From Paraburkholderia guartelaensis (lineage in GTDB: Bacteria; Pseudomonadota; Gammaproteobacteria; Burkholderiales; Burkholderiaceae): a stretch of DNA of 64,000 bases. The notes beneath the pieces are model-generated. The model was not told the origin of the DNA, did not search any database, and saw nothing but the letters and a program-made list of their open reading frames with translations. Positions 1-8,588 of this stretch are shown piece by piece; the stretch's first letter is position 1; the number at the start of each line of letters is the position of its first letter. The stretch is taken from the NCBI RefSeq assembly GCF_004353905.1, contig NZ_SMOD01000007.1, positions 62,001 through 126,000 on the forward strand, given 5' to 3'. A program made the position numbers and the translations under genes.

Positions 1-74
1 CGATTCGAACGATTTCTGGTCAGTCTGCTGTTGCGCGTTATGACAAAATTGCTTTTTTCAGGAAATATCACAGC

Positions 75-1367
75 ATGACATTGATGACGAAGCTTGGCCT
101 GCGAACCCTCGTCGCGTCCTGCCTGATCACGGCGGGCGGCGCGGCGAACGCACAACTCAACGTCCTCGTCACCGGCGTGGGCTCCACCCAGTTCCCCATC
201 GCCACGGCTAACTTTGCCGGTGAAGCGAATTCGCCCGAGCAGGTCGCGGCTATCGTCCGCGCCGACCTGCAACGCAGCGGGAAATTCACCAATATCGACG
301 CCGGCAGCGCACCGATCTCGGAAAACGATTCCGTCGACCTCGGCAGCTGGAAGGCCAAGGGCGCCAATGCGTTCGTTGCGGGCAGCGTGAACAAGCTCGC
401 CAACGGCCAGTACGAAGTGCGCTTCAAGCTTTACGACACCGTGAAGGGCGAAAGCCTCGGCGGCCTCGTGCTCACGAGCCCGGCAAGCGGTCTGCGCATG
501 AGCGCGCACAAGGTTGCGGACTACATCTATCAGAAGCTGCTCGGCGATCGCGGCGTGTTCGCCACGCGTCTTTCGTACGTGATCAAAACGGGCGGCCGCT
601 TCCAGTTGCAGGTTTCGGACTCCGATGGACAAGACGCGCACATCGCGCTCTCGAGTCCCGAGCCGATCATCTCGCCGGCCTGGTCGCCCGACGGCACCAA
701 GGTCGCTTACGTATCTTTCGAAAAGAAGAAGCCGATCGTCTACGTGCACGACCTGCCTACGGGTCGACGCGTGATCATTTCGGACCAGAAGGGCAACAAT
801 TCGGCGCCGGCCTGGTCTCCTGACGGCCGCACGCTCGCGGTAGCACTGTCGCGCACGGGCAACACGCAGATCTTCGCCGTCAATGCTGACGGCTCCGGCC
901 TGCACCGCCTCACGCAAGGCACGACGATCGACACAGAACCCAACTACTCTCCTGACGGACGCTGGATTTATTTCACGAGCGACCGCGGTGGCCAGCCGCA
1001 GATTTACAAGATGCCGGCCCAGGGCGAAAGCGCCGGAGCGGCACAGCGTGTGACGTTTACCGGCAACTACAATACGAGCCCGAAGGTCAGCCCGGACGGC
1101 AAGCAACTGGCGTACATCTCACGCACGGGCGGCGGATTTAAGCTGTACATTCAAGATCTGCAGTCCGGTGTCGCCACGGCGCTCACTGACACGACACATG
1201 ACGAATCGCCCAGCTTCGCGGCGAACGGTCAGTACATTCTTTACGCCACACAGGTGAACGGCCGTGGCGTGCTGGCTGCTGTATCGACCGACGGTCGTAC
1301 GCGGCAAATCCTGTCCGTTCAGGGCGGCAGCGTACGCGAGCCGTCCTGGGGTCCTTTCATGCAATAA
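75..1367 (+). CDS. tolB: Tol-Pal system periplasmic protein TolB
   Basis: TolB is the periplasmic beta-propeller that binds Pal and links it to the TolQRA inner-membrane motor during outer-membrane constriction. The 430-residue length is normal. A signal peptide ends near residue 26 (AANA-Q). An N-terminal alpha/beta domain is followed by propeller blades marked by repeated SPDG motifs ([48 protein letters not shown]). The start is supported by AGGAAA about 9 bases upstream. It heads a tight array with pal and cpoB; tolQRA would be expected just upstream, outside the window. Confidence 0.97.
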   Translation: MTLMTKLGLRTLVASCLITAGGAANAQLNVLVTGVGSTQFPIATANFAGEANSPEQVAAIVRADLQRSGKFTNIDAGSAPISENDSVDLGSWKAKGANAFVAGSVNKLANGQYEVRFKLYDTVKGESLGGLVLTSPASGLRMSAHKVADYIYQKLLGDRGVFATRLSYVIKTGGRFQLQVSDSDGQDAHIALSSPEPIISPAWSPDGTKVAYVSFEKKKPIVYVHDLPTGRRVIISDQKGNNSAPAWSPDGRTLAVALSRTGNTQIFAVNADGSGLHRLTQGTTIDTEPNYSPDGRWIYFTSDRGGQPQIYKMPAQGESAGAAQRVTFTGNYNTSPKVSPDGKQLAYISRTGGGFKLYIQDLQSGVATALTDTTHDESPSFAANGQYILYATQVNGRGVLAAVSTDGRTRQILSVQGGSVREPSWGPFMQ

Positions 1368-1385
1368 CACTTCAGGAGAGTAAAA

Positions 1386-1892
1386 ATGATGTCGAAGAAA
1401 GTACGCCTGGCCTTGGCCGTTTTGATGATCGGTGCACTGGCAGCATGTAAGTCGGGCGTCAAGGAAACGAACCCGAACGCAGGCGCGATGAACACCCAGC
1501 CGAACCCGAACGCGGTCGCTCAGGTGAACGTCGATGAGCTGAACAACCCGAACAGCCCGCTCGCCAAGCGCAGCGTGTACTTCGATTTCGACAGCTACGC
1601 CGTCAAGGACGACTACCAGTCGCTGCTGCAAGCTCACGCACAGTACCTCAAGACGCACCCGGAACGTCACGTCCTGATCCAGGGCAACACCGACGAGCGC
1701 GGCACGAGCGAATACAACCTGGCGCTGGGTCAGAAGCGTGCTGAAGCAGTCCGTCGCGCGCTCTCGCTGATGGGCGTGCCGGATTCGCAAATGGAAGCCG
1801 TCAGCCTCGGTAAGGAAAAGCCGGTCGCAACGGGCCACGACGAAGCATCGTGGGCGCAGAACCGCCGTGCTGACCTCGTGTATCAACAGTAA
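1386..1892 (+). CDS. pal: Peptidoglycan-associated lipoprotein Pal
   Basis: Pal is an outer-membrane lipoprotein that binds peptidoglycan through an OmpA-like domain and interacts with TolB. The 168-residue product has a lipoprotein signal ending in LAAC (cysteine 21), a short polar linker, and an OmpA domain with the peptidoglycan-binding region NTDERGTSEYNLALGQKRAE. A strong AGGAGAG lies just before the ATG; a second ATG follows immediately and could also serve. It sits 18 bases after tolB and is presumably co-transcribed with it. Confidence 0.97.
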   Translation: MMSKKVRLALAVLMIGALAACKSGVKETNPNAGAMNTQPNPNAVAQVNVDELNNPNSPLAKRSVYFDFDSYAVKDDYQSLLQAHAQYLKTHPERHVLIQGNTDERGTSEYNLALGQKRAEAVRRALSLMGVPDSQMEAVSLGKEKPVATGHDEASWAQNRRADLVYQQ

Positions 1893-1915
1893 TTGAGCAT
1901 TGGATGAAGGGGCGT

Positions 1916-2665
1916 ATGTCGCACCGTTTCTCCCCGCTGCGCGTAGCCGCAGCCGCTTGCGTGGCTGGCGTCGCCTTTGCGGCGCTGCCGGCCCACGCGG
2001 GTATCTTCGATGACGATCAGGCGCGCCAGGCGATTCTCGACCTGCGCGCGAAAACGGACAGCCTGTCGAGCCAGCTGTCCGCCGCTCAACGCACGATCCT
2101 CGACCAGTCCAACCACCTCGACCAGCTCAACCAGCAGGTCGCCACGTTGCGCGGACAGAACGAGGACATGGCGAACCAGCTGGCAACCCTGCAGAAGCAA
2201 CAGAAGGACTACTACACGGATCTCGACACGCGACTCAAGAAGTTCGAGCCGCAGCAGGAGACCGTGGACGGCATGCAAGGCACGGTTCAGCCGGGTGAGA
2301 TGGACGCGTTCAACGCCGCTTCGCAGCAGTTCCGCAACGGCGACTTCAAGAACGCGGCTGCATCGTTCCGTAGCTTCATCGCGAAGTTCCCGCAGAGTCC
2401 TTACCAGCCGACCGCGCAGTACTGGCTCGGCAACGCGCTCTATGCGCTGAAGGACTACAAGGGGTCGACCGCGACGTGGCAGAACGTCGTCAACAAATAC
2501 CCGCAACATCCGCGCGCGCCCGAGGCGCTGCTGGCCATCGCGAACAATCAGATCGAGCAGGGGCAAAAGGCTGCGGCCAAGCGCACGCTCGAGCAGGTCG
2601 TTTCGCAATACGGCAACTCGGATGTCGCCCAGACGGCGCAGAGCAAGCTTTCACAGCTCAAATAA
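1916..2665 (+). CDS. cpoB: Tol-Pal cell division coordinator CpoB (YbgF)
   Basis: CpoB is a periplasmic protein that couples Tol-Pal action with peptidoglycan synthesis at the septum. The product (about 249 residues) has a signal peptide ending PAHA-G, a glutamine- and leucine-rich coiled coil (roughly residues 30-100, used for trimerisation in the family), and three tetratricopeptide repeats in the C-terminal half (AASQQFRNGDFKNAA, YWLGNALYALKDYKG, ALLAIANNQIEQGQK). I prefer the ATG at 1916 because AAGGGG sits correctly before it; an upstream in-frame ATG at 1904 has a poorer ribosome site. Confidence 0.95.
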   Translation: MSHRFSPLRVAAAACVAGVAFAALPAHAGIFDDDQARQAILDLRAKTDSLSSQLSAAQRTILDQSNHLDQLNQQVATLRGQNEDMANQLATLQKQQKDYYTDLDTRLKKFEPQQETVDGMQGTVQPGEMDAFNAASQQFRNGDFKNAAASFRSFIAKFPQSPYQPTAQYWLGNALYALKDYKGSTATWQNVVNKYPQHPRAPEALLAIANNQIEQGQKAAAKRTLEQVVSQYGNSDVAQTAQSKLSQLK

Positions 2666-2745
2666 GCGCTGCTGGATGGTTTTGGCGTGACGTGGCGCTG
2701 GCGCAATGCCAATGCCGCGAAATGCGCCTCTCGCATACAGGGAAG

Positions 2746-2774
2746 GCCCGGGGCACAGCGTGCTCCGGGCGTTT
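2746..2774 (+). terminator. Rho-independent terminator after tol-pal-cpoB
   Basis: An 11-bp stem (2746-2756 with 2760-2770, one G-T wobble) has a 3-base loop and is followed by a short GTTT run. It is placed between cpoB and the tRNA promoter, so it probably ends the tol-pal transcript. The T-run is short, so termination may be partial. Confidence 0.55.
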
Positions 2775-2798
2775 CCATCGGTTTTATGACGGCCATGG

Positions 2799-2827
2799 TT
2801 GACGTGTTAGCCATGCACCGCTATAAT
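2799..2827 (+). promoter_or_regulatory. Sigma-70 promoter of tRNA-Lys
   Basis: TTGACG (2799-2804) and a perfect TATAAT (2822-2827) are separated by 17 bases. This puts the start of transcription around 2834, just ahead of the mature tRNA 5' end at 2842. Confidence 0.85.
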
Positions 2828-2841
2828 CCCGCTTCTCTTTT

Positions 2842-2917
2842 GGGTCGTTAGCTCAGCTGGTAGAGCAGCGGACTTTTAATCCGTTGGTCACAGGTTCGAA
2901 TCCCGTACGGCCTACCA
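2842..2917 (+). tRNA. tRNA-Lys (anticodon UUU)
   Basis: The 76-base gene folds as a full cloverleaf with encoded CCA. The anticodon loop CTTTTAA gives UUU, reading AAA/AAG lysine codons. D-arm GCTC/GAGC, anticodon stem GCGGA/TCCGT and TTCGAAT T-loop are all present. The acceptor stem has G1-U72 and U4-G69 wobbles, and the T-stem contains an A51-C63 mismatch. It has its own promoter and a strong terminator. Confidence 0.96.
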
Positions 2918-2930
2918 AAGCATCAAACGA

Positions 2931-2958
2931 AAAGCCCAGTCTTCGGACTGGGCTTTTT
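2931..2958 (+). terminator. Terminator of tRNA-Lys
   Basis: An 11-bp perfect stem (2931-2941 with 2946-2956) closed by a TTCG tetraloop and followed by a T-run. It lies 14 bases after the CCA end. Confidence 0.92.
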
Positions 2959-3078
2959 GCTTTGCAGCACACGGCTTGGGCTCAAGCGGATTGAGAGGCT
3001 CGGCACGCGAGCATGCGCCCGGCATGTATACTCCCCCCTCCCCGCTTGTTTCATCCCCGCTGCACAGGCCACGTCATC

Positions 3079-3525
3079 ATGAAGTTCACGACCCTTGCCT
3101 GCGCCTTGCTCGCGCTTTTCTGGCTCAGTCTGCGCGTTCAGGCGCAAATCCAACCGCAACCCGAAGACTACGCATACCTGCGCCGCATTCGCGTGCCAGA
3201 CGCCGTCGTCAATTGCGTTGCCGCGCTCGATCAGTGGGTGCACAAGGCGCAGCGCTACGATTCGCTGCTCGTGCCCGATCGGCGCGCGCTCTCGGCGAAG
3301 ATCGAGCAGCCCGTGCCCGTCAATGCGACGCCCCTGCCCGCCGCAAGCGATGCGCTCACGCCTGTCCCGTCGATCGACACGTTGATCCACCTGCACGCCT
3401 TTGCCAAAGTCCGCGGCAAGTACGCGTGGGTTCCCGTGAAGGCTACCTGCGGTATCTGGCATTCGCACGTCGTCGATGTCGCGCTGTCGCCGCGCGGCAC
3501 GCACGCAACGTCGCCAATCCACTGA
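3079..3525 (+). CDS. Small secreted protein of unknown function
   Basis: This 148-residue protein has a clear signal peptide (MKFTTLACALLALFWLSLRV, cleavage after VQA-Q) and a mature part with two cysteines (in VVNCVAALDQW and KATCGIWHS), which could form a disulfide. I do not recognise a catalytic motif. It resembles short exported proteins that Burkholderia genomes annotate with a BspC-type domain, but I cannot verify that. It stands alone between the tRNA terminator and the convergent yceI gene. Confidence 0.7.
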   Translation: MKFTTLACALLALFWLSLRVQAQIQPQPEDYAYLRRIRVPDAVVNCVAALDQWVHKAQRYDSLLVPDRRALSAKIEQPVPVNATPLPAASDALTPVPSIDTLIHLHAFAKVRGKYAWVPVKATCGIWHSHVVDVALSPRGTHATSPIH

Positions 3526-3556
3526 CGACACTTCGTCATCCTTATCGTCGCCGGCA

Positions 3557-3590
3557 ATAAAAAAACCCGCGCGCCAAACGGCGCACGGGC
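3557..3590 (-). terminator. Terminator of the yceI/cytochrome b561 operon
   Basis: A GC-rich stem (3566-3575 with 3580-3589, one mismatch) is preceded on the plus strand by an A-run, which reads as a T-run on the minus strand. It lies just past the yceI stop. Confidence 0.75.
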
Positions 3591-3629
3591 TTCGCATCGA
3601 GCGACGCGCGGTCCATGCCGCGCGCAAAC

Positions 3630-4220
3630 TCAGTCCGCCTTGACGCCTTCCACCTGGATCTGCAGCGTCGTCGCCGTCTTGAAGCCATACGACTGGCCCC
3701 AGTTCACGCCGTAGTCCGCGCGGTCGAATTGTGCCGATGCGTCCGCGCCGCACACTTCACGCTTGAGCATCGGGTTCTGGAAGCACTTGAACGAGTCGAT
3801 CTTCAGGTTCAGCGGCTTGGTCACGCCATGCAGCGTGAACGAGCCGATCACTTCCACGGGCTTGTCGCCTTCAAAGCGGATCGACGTGCCCTTGTAGGTG
3901 GCCGTCGGGTACTTCGCGGTGTCGAGGAATTCGGCCGAGCTCACGTGCTTGTCGAGCTTCGCGTTGCCGGTATCGATCGACGCTGCGTCGATCGTCACGT
4001 CCACCGTGCCCGTCTTCGCCTCGCGATCGAGCGTGACCGTGCCCGAGCTCTTCGTGAACTTGCCGCGCCACACCGAGACGCCGCCGAAGTGATCGGCTTC
4101 GAAGCTCGGATACGTGTGCATCGGGTCGAGGTTGTAGGTCGTGGCGGCTGCGAGCGCCGGCGTGGCGACGAAGGCTGCGAGCGAGGCGGCAACGGCCGCG
4201 GCGAAAATCGTGGTCTTCAT
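3630..4220 (-). CDS. YceI family periplasmic protein (first copy)
   Basis: The YceI/LolX-like fold is a lipocalin-type barrel that binds polyisoprenoid or amphiphilic ligands in the periplasm. The 196-residue product has a signal peptide ending near ALA-AA and typical YceI elements: [19 protein letters not shown] at the N-terminus and [15 protein letters not shown] in the middle. It is the last gene of a minus-strand set with a second yceI and a cytochrome b561, a combination common in proteobacteria that suggests a redox-lipid function. The two YceI copies are clearly diverged from each other. Confidence 0.92.
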   Translation of the reverse strand: MKTTIFAAAVAASLAAFVATPALAAATTYNLDPMHTYPSFEADHFGGVSVWRGKFTKSSGTVTLDREAKTGTVDVTIDAASIDTGNAKLDKHVSSAEFLDTAKYPTATYKGTSIRFEGDKPVEVIGSFTLHGVTKPLNLKIDSFKCFQNPMLKREVCGADASAQFDRADYGVNWGQSYGFKTATTLQIQVEGVKAD

Positions 4221-4274
4221 GAATCGATTCCTGGTGCGAGAGAAACGGGATAAAAAAGCGATGCCGTACGCGCG

Positions 4275-4862
4275 TCAGTGCGCGGCGGACACGATGTGAA
4301 ACTTGATCTGCACGTCGTCGGCGACGATCGAGGTGTCTTTCCATTCGCCCGAGCCGATGCCGTACGCGAGGCGCTTGATCGGCAGCGTGCCGTCGAACAC
4401 CTGGTTGGCGCCGTCCTTGCGGTACTGCACCGGCACGACGACGTCGGTCGTCTTGCCCTTGATGGTCAGCTTGCCGGTTACCGTGAACGCGCCGTTCGCG
4501 GCGGGCTTGATCTGCGTGGAGACGAAGGTCGCGTGCGGGAAATGCGAGGCGTCGAACCACTCGTCGCCGGCGACTTCCTTGTTGTATTCCGGCGCGCCGA
4601 GGTCGAAGCTCGCCACCTCGACGTCGAGCTTCGCGCTCGACGCCGCGACGTTCGCCGGATCAAAGCGCACGTCGGCGGTGAAGTGGTTGAAGCGGCCTTC
4701 GACCGGCACGTTCATCTGCTTGAACACGGCGCTCACGGAGTTCTTCGCGGCTTCGGCAGCGGCGTTGGCGTTCGTGGCGAAGGTCGTGGCAAATGCCGCA
4801 CCGGCGGCGAGCGCCGCGCCGAGCGCGACGACGGAAGCAGTATGGGCAAGACGCTGGATCAT
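4275..4862 (-). CDS. YceI family periplasmic protein (second copy)
   Basis: A second YceI-family protein, about 195 residues. The ATG at 4862 gives a proper signal peptide (MIQRLAHTASVVALGAALAA, cleavage near ANA); an upstream in-frame ATG at 4919 would add 19 residues that do not look like part of an export signal. Family features include FNHFTADVRFDPANVAASS and TGKLTIKGKTTDVVVP. It lies between cytochrome b561 and the other yceI on the same strand. How the two copies divide labour is unknown. Confidence 0.9.
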   Translation of the reverse strand: MIQRLAHTASVVALGAALAAGAAFATTFATNANAAAEAAKNSVSAVFKQMNVPVEGRFNHFTADVRFDPANVAASSAKLDVEVASFDLGAPEYNKEVAGDEWFDASHFPHATFVSTQIKPAANGAFTVTGKLTIKGKTTDVVVPVQYRKDGANQVFDGTLPIKRLAYGIGSGEWKDTSIVADDVQIKFHIVSAAH

Positions 4863-4923
4863 GGGCAGTCGGTCCAAGGTGGAAGGTATCGGGAAATGGA
4901 GATGGCGCATGCGCGCCACGAAC

Positions 4924-5493
4924 TCAGTCGCGCGGCGTGCCGAACGGCAGCATGCGAGAGAGGATGTTCTGGCGGTCGATCAACTGGTGCTTGATGACGG
5001 CGAGCACGTGCAGCACGACCACGGTGAGCAAGGTGTAGTTCAGCGAGATATGCACGACGCGCAGCACGCCCTTGAGCGCGGTGTCGGGGCCGATCAGCAC
5101 GGGCATCGGCCAGATGCCGAGGTACACGACCTGAATGCCGGCCGCCGAGCTATAGAGATAGCCCGTCACCGGAATCGCGACCATCAGCACGTACAGCGCG
5201 GTATGGCCCAGGTGCGCGGCGAGCCGTTCCCAGCCATGCATGGAGCCGGGCAGCGCGGGCGCGGTGTGCGTGACGCGCCAGAGAATGCGCACGAGCACGA
5301 GCGCGAGCACGGTCACGCCAATCCACTTGTGCCACGAGAAGTAGCGCAATTTGGTGGGCGTGATGCCCGGAATGTCGGTCATGACCCAGCCGAGCGCAAA
5401 GCCCCAGACGATCAGCGCGGCGATCAGCCAGTGCAGCAGCATGGCAACGCCGTTATAGCGGCCGGCGGGCTTGACGGTAGGGTTCATAGGCAT
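4924..5493 (-). CDS. Cytochrome b561 family membrane protein
   Basis: A four-helix inner-membrane di-heme b cytochrome of 189 residues. Candidate heme-ligand histidines occur in MLLHWLIAALIVW, YFSWHKWIGVTV, GHTALYVLMV and VVHISLNYTLL/VVVLHVLAVIKHQ. Family members such as CybB pass electrons between quinol and superoxide or partner proteins. It is the first gene of the minus-strand group with two yceI genes and is divergent from a LysR regulator 112 bases away. Confidence 0.93.
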   Translation of the reverse strand: MPMNPTVKPAGRYNGVAMLLHWLIAALIVWGFALGWVMTDIPGITPTKLRYFSWHKWIGVTVLALVLVRILWRVTHTAPALPGSMHGWERLAAHLGHTALYVLMVAIPVTGYLYSSAAGIQVVYLGIWPMPVLIGPDTALKGVLRVVHISLNYTLLTVVVLHVLAVIKHQLIDRQNILSRMLPFGTPRD

Positions 5494-5556
5494 ACGGCTC
5501 CAATATTCGAGGTGTGCACTTTACCCGGCGAAATCTATTCAAACAATCGTCTAAAA

Positions 5557-5573
5557 TGGATGGTTACCATCCA
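5557..5573. promoter_or_regulatory. Palindromic operator between cytochrome b561 and lysR genes
   Basis: TGGATGGTTACCATCCA has perfect 7-base arms around a 3-base centre. It fits the inverted-repeat architecture of LysR boxes and lies 32 bases upstream of the divergent lysR start. The likely binder is that LysR protein. Confidence 0.6.
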
Positions 5574-5605
5574 CTTTTTCGATAGTTCAAAAAGGACCGC
5601 ACCTC

Positions 5606-6535
5606 GTGGACCGCACCTCGGACCGCTCCCCTAGCCTCGAGCAGCTGCGCGCGCTGATCGCCGTCGCCGAAACCGGCAGCTTCTCGGCGGCGGCGCGCCA
5701 GCTCGACCGCGCGCAGTCGGTGGTCAGCTATACGATCGCCAATCTCGAGGCGCTGCTGGGCGTCGCGCTCTTCGCGCGCGGCAAACGCAAGCCGGAACTC
5801 ACGGCCGCGGGCCGCGCGATCCTCGCCGACGCGCGCCGCCTCGATCTGCTCATGGGTCAGCTTAACGCCAAGGCGGCCGGCCTGCAGAGGGGGCTCGAGG
5901 GCGAAGTTTCGCTGGCCGTGGACGTGATGTTTCCGTCGCAGCGGCTCGTCGAAGCCCTGCAGGCGTTCGCGTTCACGTTTCCCACCGTCGCCCTGAATCT
6001 CACCATGGAAGCGCTCGGCGGCGTGCTCAAGCTCGTGCTCGACGGCGACTGCGCGGTGGGGATCAGCGGGCCGAACCACAACTGGCCGCACGTGATCGAG
6101 GCGCAGTCCATCGGCACCGTGGAACTCGTGCTCGTGGCCGCCCCCTGCCATCCGCTCGCCAAGGCGGAGCACCCGGTGCGCATTTCGGATGCGCGCGAGC
6201 ACACGCAGCTGGTGCTCACCGACCGCAGCCGCCTGACCGAAGGCCAGAACTTCGGCGTGTACAGCAATCGCGCGTGGAAGCTCGGCGACTTGGGCGCCAA
6301 GCACCGGCTGCTGCTCGCGGGCCTCGGCTGGGGATCGATGCCGAAGCACATCGTGGAAGCCGACCTCGAAGCCGGACGGCTCGTGCGCGTCGCGCTCGCG
6401 GACCGGCGCTCGGTGAACTACAACATCTCGCTGATCCATCGCACCGACGCGGCACGCGGCCCCGCCAGCGAGTGGCTCTGCCACTACCTGACGCAAGGCA
6501 CGCCGCCGCAAGCGCCGTTGCCCGACGCGCGCTGA
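5606..6535 (+). CDS. LysR family transcriptional regulator
   Basis: A 309-residue LysR-type regulator with an N-terminal winged helix-turn-helix (LRALIAVAETGSFSAAARQL then SVVSYTIANLEALLGVALF) and a C-terminal periplasmic-binding-like effector domain. It starts with GTG, preceded by AAAGGA. It is divergent from the cytochrome b561/yceI genes, and a perfect palindrome lies in the shared upstream region, so it probably controls those genes and itself. The effector cannot be read from sequence. Confidence 0.93.
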   Translation: MDRTSDRSPSLEQLRALIAVAETGSFSAAARQLDRAQSVVSYTIANLEALLGVALFARGKRKPELTAAGRAILADARRLDLLMGQLNAKAAGLQRGLEGEVSLAVDVMFPSQRLVEALQAFAFTFPTVALNLTMEALGGVLKLVLDGDCAVGISGPNHNWPHVIEAQSIGTVELVLVAAPCHPLAKAEHPVRISDAREHTQLVLTDRSRLTEGQNFGVYSNRAWKLGDLGAKHRLLLAGLGWGSMPKHIVEADLEAGRLVRVALADRRSVNYNISLIHRTDAARGPASEWLCHYLTQGTPPQAPLPDAR

Positions 6536-6639
6536 ATTCTGAACTGGCGCGAGAGCGATGCGCGTGCGGGTTGTACGAACGAAGGCAACCCCGCGCGCGC
6601 CTGGACCTCGCCCTGGCGAGGTGGGGTGCGCCGCCCGCT

Positions 6640-7380
6640 TCAGCCCTTGCTGGCCTTGGCAGACTTGTCCGCCTTCGCGCCCTTGTCGGTTTTGGTCGGT
6701 TTAGCTGCCTTGGCCGGCGCCACCGCCACCGCTGGTGCCGGCGCCGGCGCTGGCGCCGCGGCAGGCACCACGCCCGACCAGCCCGGCAGATAACGCGCGT
6801 CGGGATCGTGTGCGTGCGATAGCGCGTCGGCGAGCGCCGCGTCGAATTCCTTGCGCACGCGCGTTTCGGATACCTTACGGCGCAGATAGTCGGCCCACAG
6901 GAATTCGCTGAACGGCGTCGTGTCCTTCGCGTAGCCGCCCGACGTGCGCAACTCGCCTGCGAGGCTGCGATACGGATCGTCGGCAAGACCGAGGAGCTGC
7001 TTCGGCAACTGGTCGAATTCGCAGCGCTCGCCTGCGGCATCGAACGGATGCACCCACTGGTTGTGCTCCATCATGCGCCAGAAGATGGTGGGCTCGAGCC
7101 ACGAGAGATCCTTGAGGACGGTCACCCGCACGCTCTCCACCGATTCTTCGAGCCACGCGCGGCCAAGGTGATGATGATCGACCACGTAGTAGCGCGACTT
7201 CGGCCCGAGCACGGCCGGAAACCAGTGCGAGTCAATGGCCGCCGCGCGGCCTTTCTTGTCGAGCGTTTGCCAGTGCGCGCGCTTGGCGTTCACCTCCCGA
7301 AAGCCCACCGTGATCTGCGTGGGACGCAGCTCGTCGAGCTTCACGGTGATGAGATGGAGATCGGTGTTCGGAAGGTTCAT
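6640..7380 (-). CDS. ParB-like nuclease-domain protein with Ala/Pro/Lys-rich tail
   Basis: A 246-residue protein of the ParB-like family often annotated as a putative chromosome-partitioning protein (ParBc_2 type). The N-terminal part contains VKLDELRPTQITVGFREVN and the catalytic-looking AIDSHWFPAVLGPKSRYYVVDHHH. The last 45 or so residues are Ala/Pro-rich and then Lys-rich, a disordered and possibly DNA-binding tail. No ParA gene is adjacent, so a partition role is unlikely. A strong AAAGGAGG precedes the ATG. Confidence 0.8.
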   Translation of the reverse strand: MNLPNTDLHLITVKLDELRPTQITVGFREVNAKRAHWQTLDKKGRAAAIDSHWFPAVLGPKSRYYVVDHHHLGRAWLEESVESVRVTVLKDLSWLEPTIFWRMMEHNQWVHPFDAAGERCEFDQLPKQLLGLADDPYRSLAGELRTSGGYAKDTTPFSEFLWADYLRRKVSETRVRKEFDAALADALSHAHDPDARYLPGWSGVVPAAAPAPAPAPAVAVAPAKAAKPTKTDKGAKADKSAKASKG

Positions 7381-7677
7381 GGGGGCCTCCTTTTTTCGTG
7401 TCGGTCAGTGTCAGTTGGTGTCGGTGTCGACCGCGCAACGATACAGCCGAATGGCGATGCATGCCGCATCAATCGAACGGGCACCGCGCGCCCCGTGCGC
7501 AGGGTCAACCCTGAGGGCGCTGGGCACGTTGGATGCGCGCTTTTTTCACTTCGCCTATAAATGCTCCGAGGGACAGACGACGCCGGCCACGACGCGCGTC
7601 GCGCTCCCACGCCACTGTCGGTTGCACGTCTTTTCCGGCTCGATCAACGGCAATTCCACGGCACAAGCGAGGGCATT

Positions 7678-8493
7678 TTGGATCTCGAAACCATCCGCGT
7701 ATTCATCATGACCCGGGGCATCGACTTCGGGACCAAGGTCCTGGCGGCGATCGTCCTGTGGGTCATCGGACGCTGGGCCATCAACCTCGTCGCCGGTGTG
7801 CTGCGCAAGGTGCTCGCGCGCAACGAGCGCGTCGATCCCACGCTCGCGCACTACCTCAGTTCGATCCTAGCCGCCGTCTTGAACCTGCTGCTGGTCCTCG
7901 CGATCCTCCAGGTGTTCGGCGTGCAGACCACCTCGTTCGCGGCGCTCCTCGCCGGTCTCGGCCTCGCCATCGGTACGGCGTGGGGCGGGCTGCTCGCGCA
8001 TTTCGCGGCGGGCGTGTTCATGCAGGTGCTGCGCCCGTTCAAGGTGGGTGACTTCGTGACTGCCGGGGGCGTGACGGGCACCGTGAAGGAACTCGGCATC
8101 TTCGGCACGACCATCATCTCGCCGGACAACGTGGTCAATATCGTCGGCAATAACAAGATCTTCTCGGACACCATCTCGAACTACAGCGCGACGCCCGTGC
8201 GACGCGTGGAGCTGACCGCGAAGATCGCCAACGGCGTCGATCCTGTCGATGCCGCCAACCGCCTGCGCGCGGCCATCGCGAAAATTCCGAACGTCGCGCA
8301 GGAGCCGGCGCCCGACGTCGAGATTCTCTCGTTCACGCCCGAAGGCCCGCTGCTGGCCGTGCGTCCCTACACCAGCAACGACTCCTACTGGCAGGTGTAT
8401 TTCGACACCAACCGCACGATTGTCGAGACTTTCAAGGACGCGGGCTATCCGACGCCCGAAACGCCCTCGATCATTCGCCGCGTGGGCACCTAG
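7678..8493 (+). CDS. Small-conductance mechanosensitive channel (MscS family)
   Basis: MscS channels release solutes on hypo-osmotic shock. The product (about 271 residues) has three N-terminal membrane helices. The pore helix is glycine/alanine-rich (FAALLAGLGLAIGTAWGG), followed by the beta domain signature FKVGDFVTAGGVTGTVKELG. I place the start at TTG 7678, after GCGAGGGC, giving MDLETIRVFIMTRG; the next ATG (7708) would remove the first residues. The length matches E. coli MscS. Confidence 0.9.
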   Translation: MDLETIRVFIMTRGIDFGTKVLAAIVLWVIGRWAINLVAGVLRKVLARNERVDPTLAHYLSSILAAVLNLLLVLAILQVFGVQTTSFAALLAGLGLAIGTAWGGLLAHFAAGVFMQVLRPFKVGDFVTAGGVTGTVKELGIFGTTIISPDNVVNIVGNNKIFSDTISNYSATPVRRVELTAKIANGVDPVDAANRLRAAIAKIPNVAQEPAPDVEILSFTPEGPLLAVRPYTSNDSYWQVYFDTNRTIVETFKDAGYPTPETPSIIRRVGT

Positions 8494-8522
8494 CGCGCCG
8501 CGTTCGACACGAGCGCCAAAAC

Positions 8523-8557
8523 AAAACGGCATCGCCTTCGCAGGCGATGCCGTTTTT
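8523..8557. terminator. Bidirectional terminator between mscS and dedA
   Basis: A 14-bp stem (8523-8536 with 8543-8556) with a six-base loop, A-rich on the left and T-rich on the right. It lies between two convergent genes and can serve both. Confidence 0.88.
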
Positions 8558-8588
8558 CATTGCGTTGCGGCCTGGAGGCGCCAGTGGC

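Noticed and set aside
2842..2958. tRNA-Lys as an integration site for a mobile element
   Set aside because: No second copy of the tRNA 3' end, no integrase and no change in gene content follow; the next genes are ordinary.
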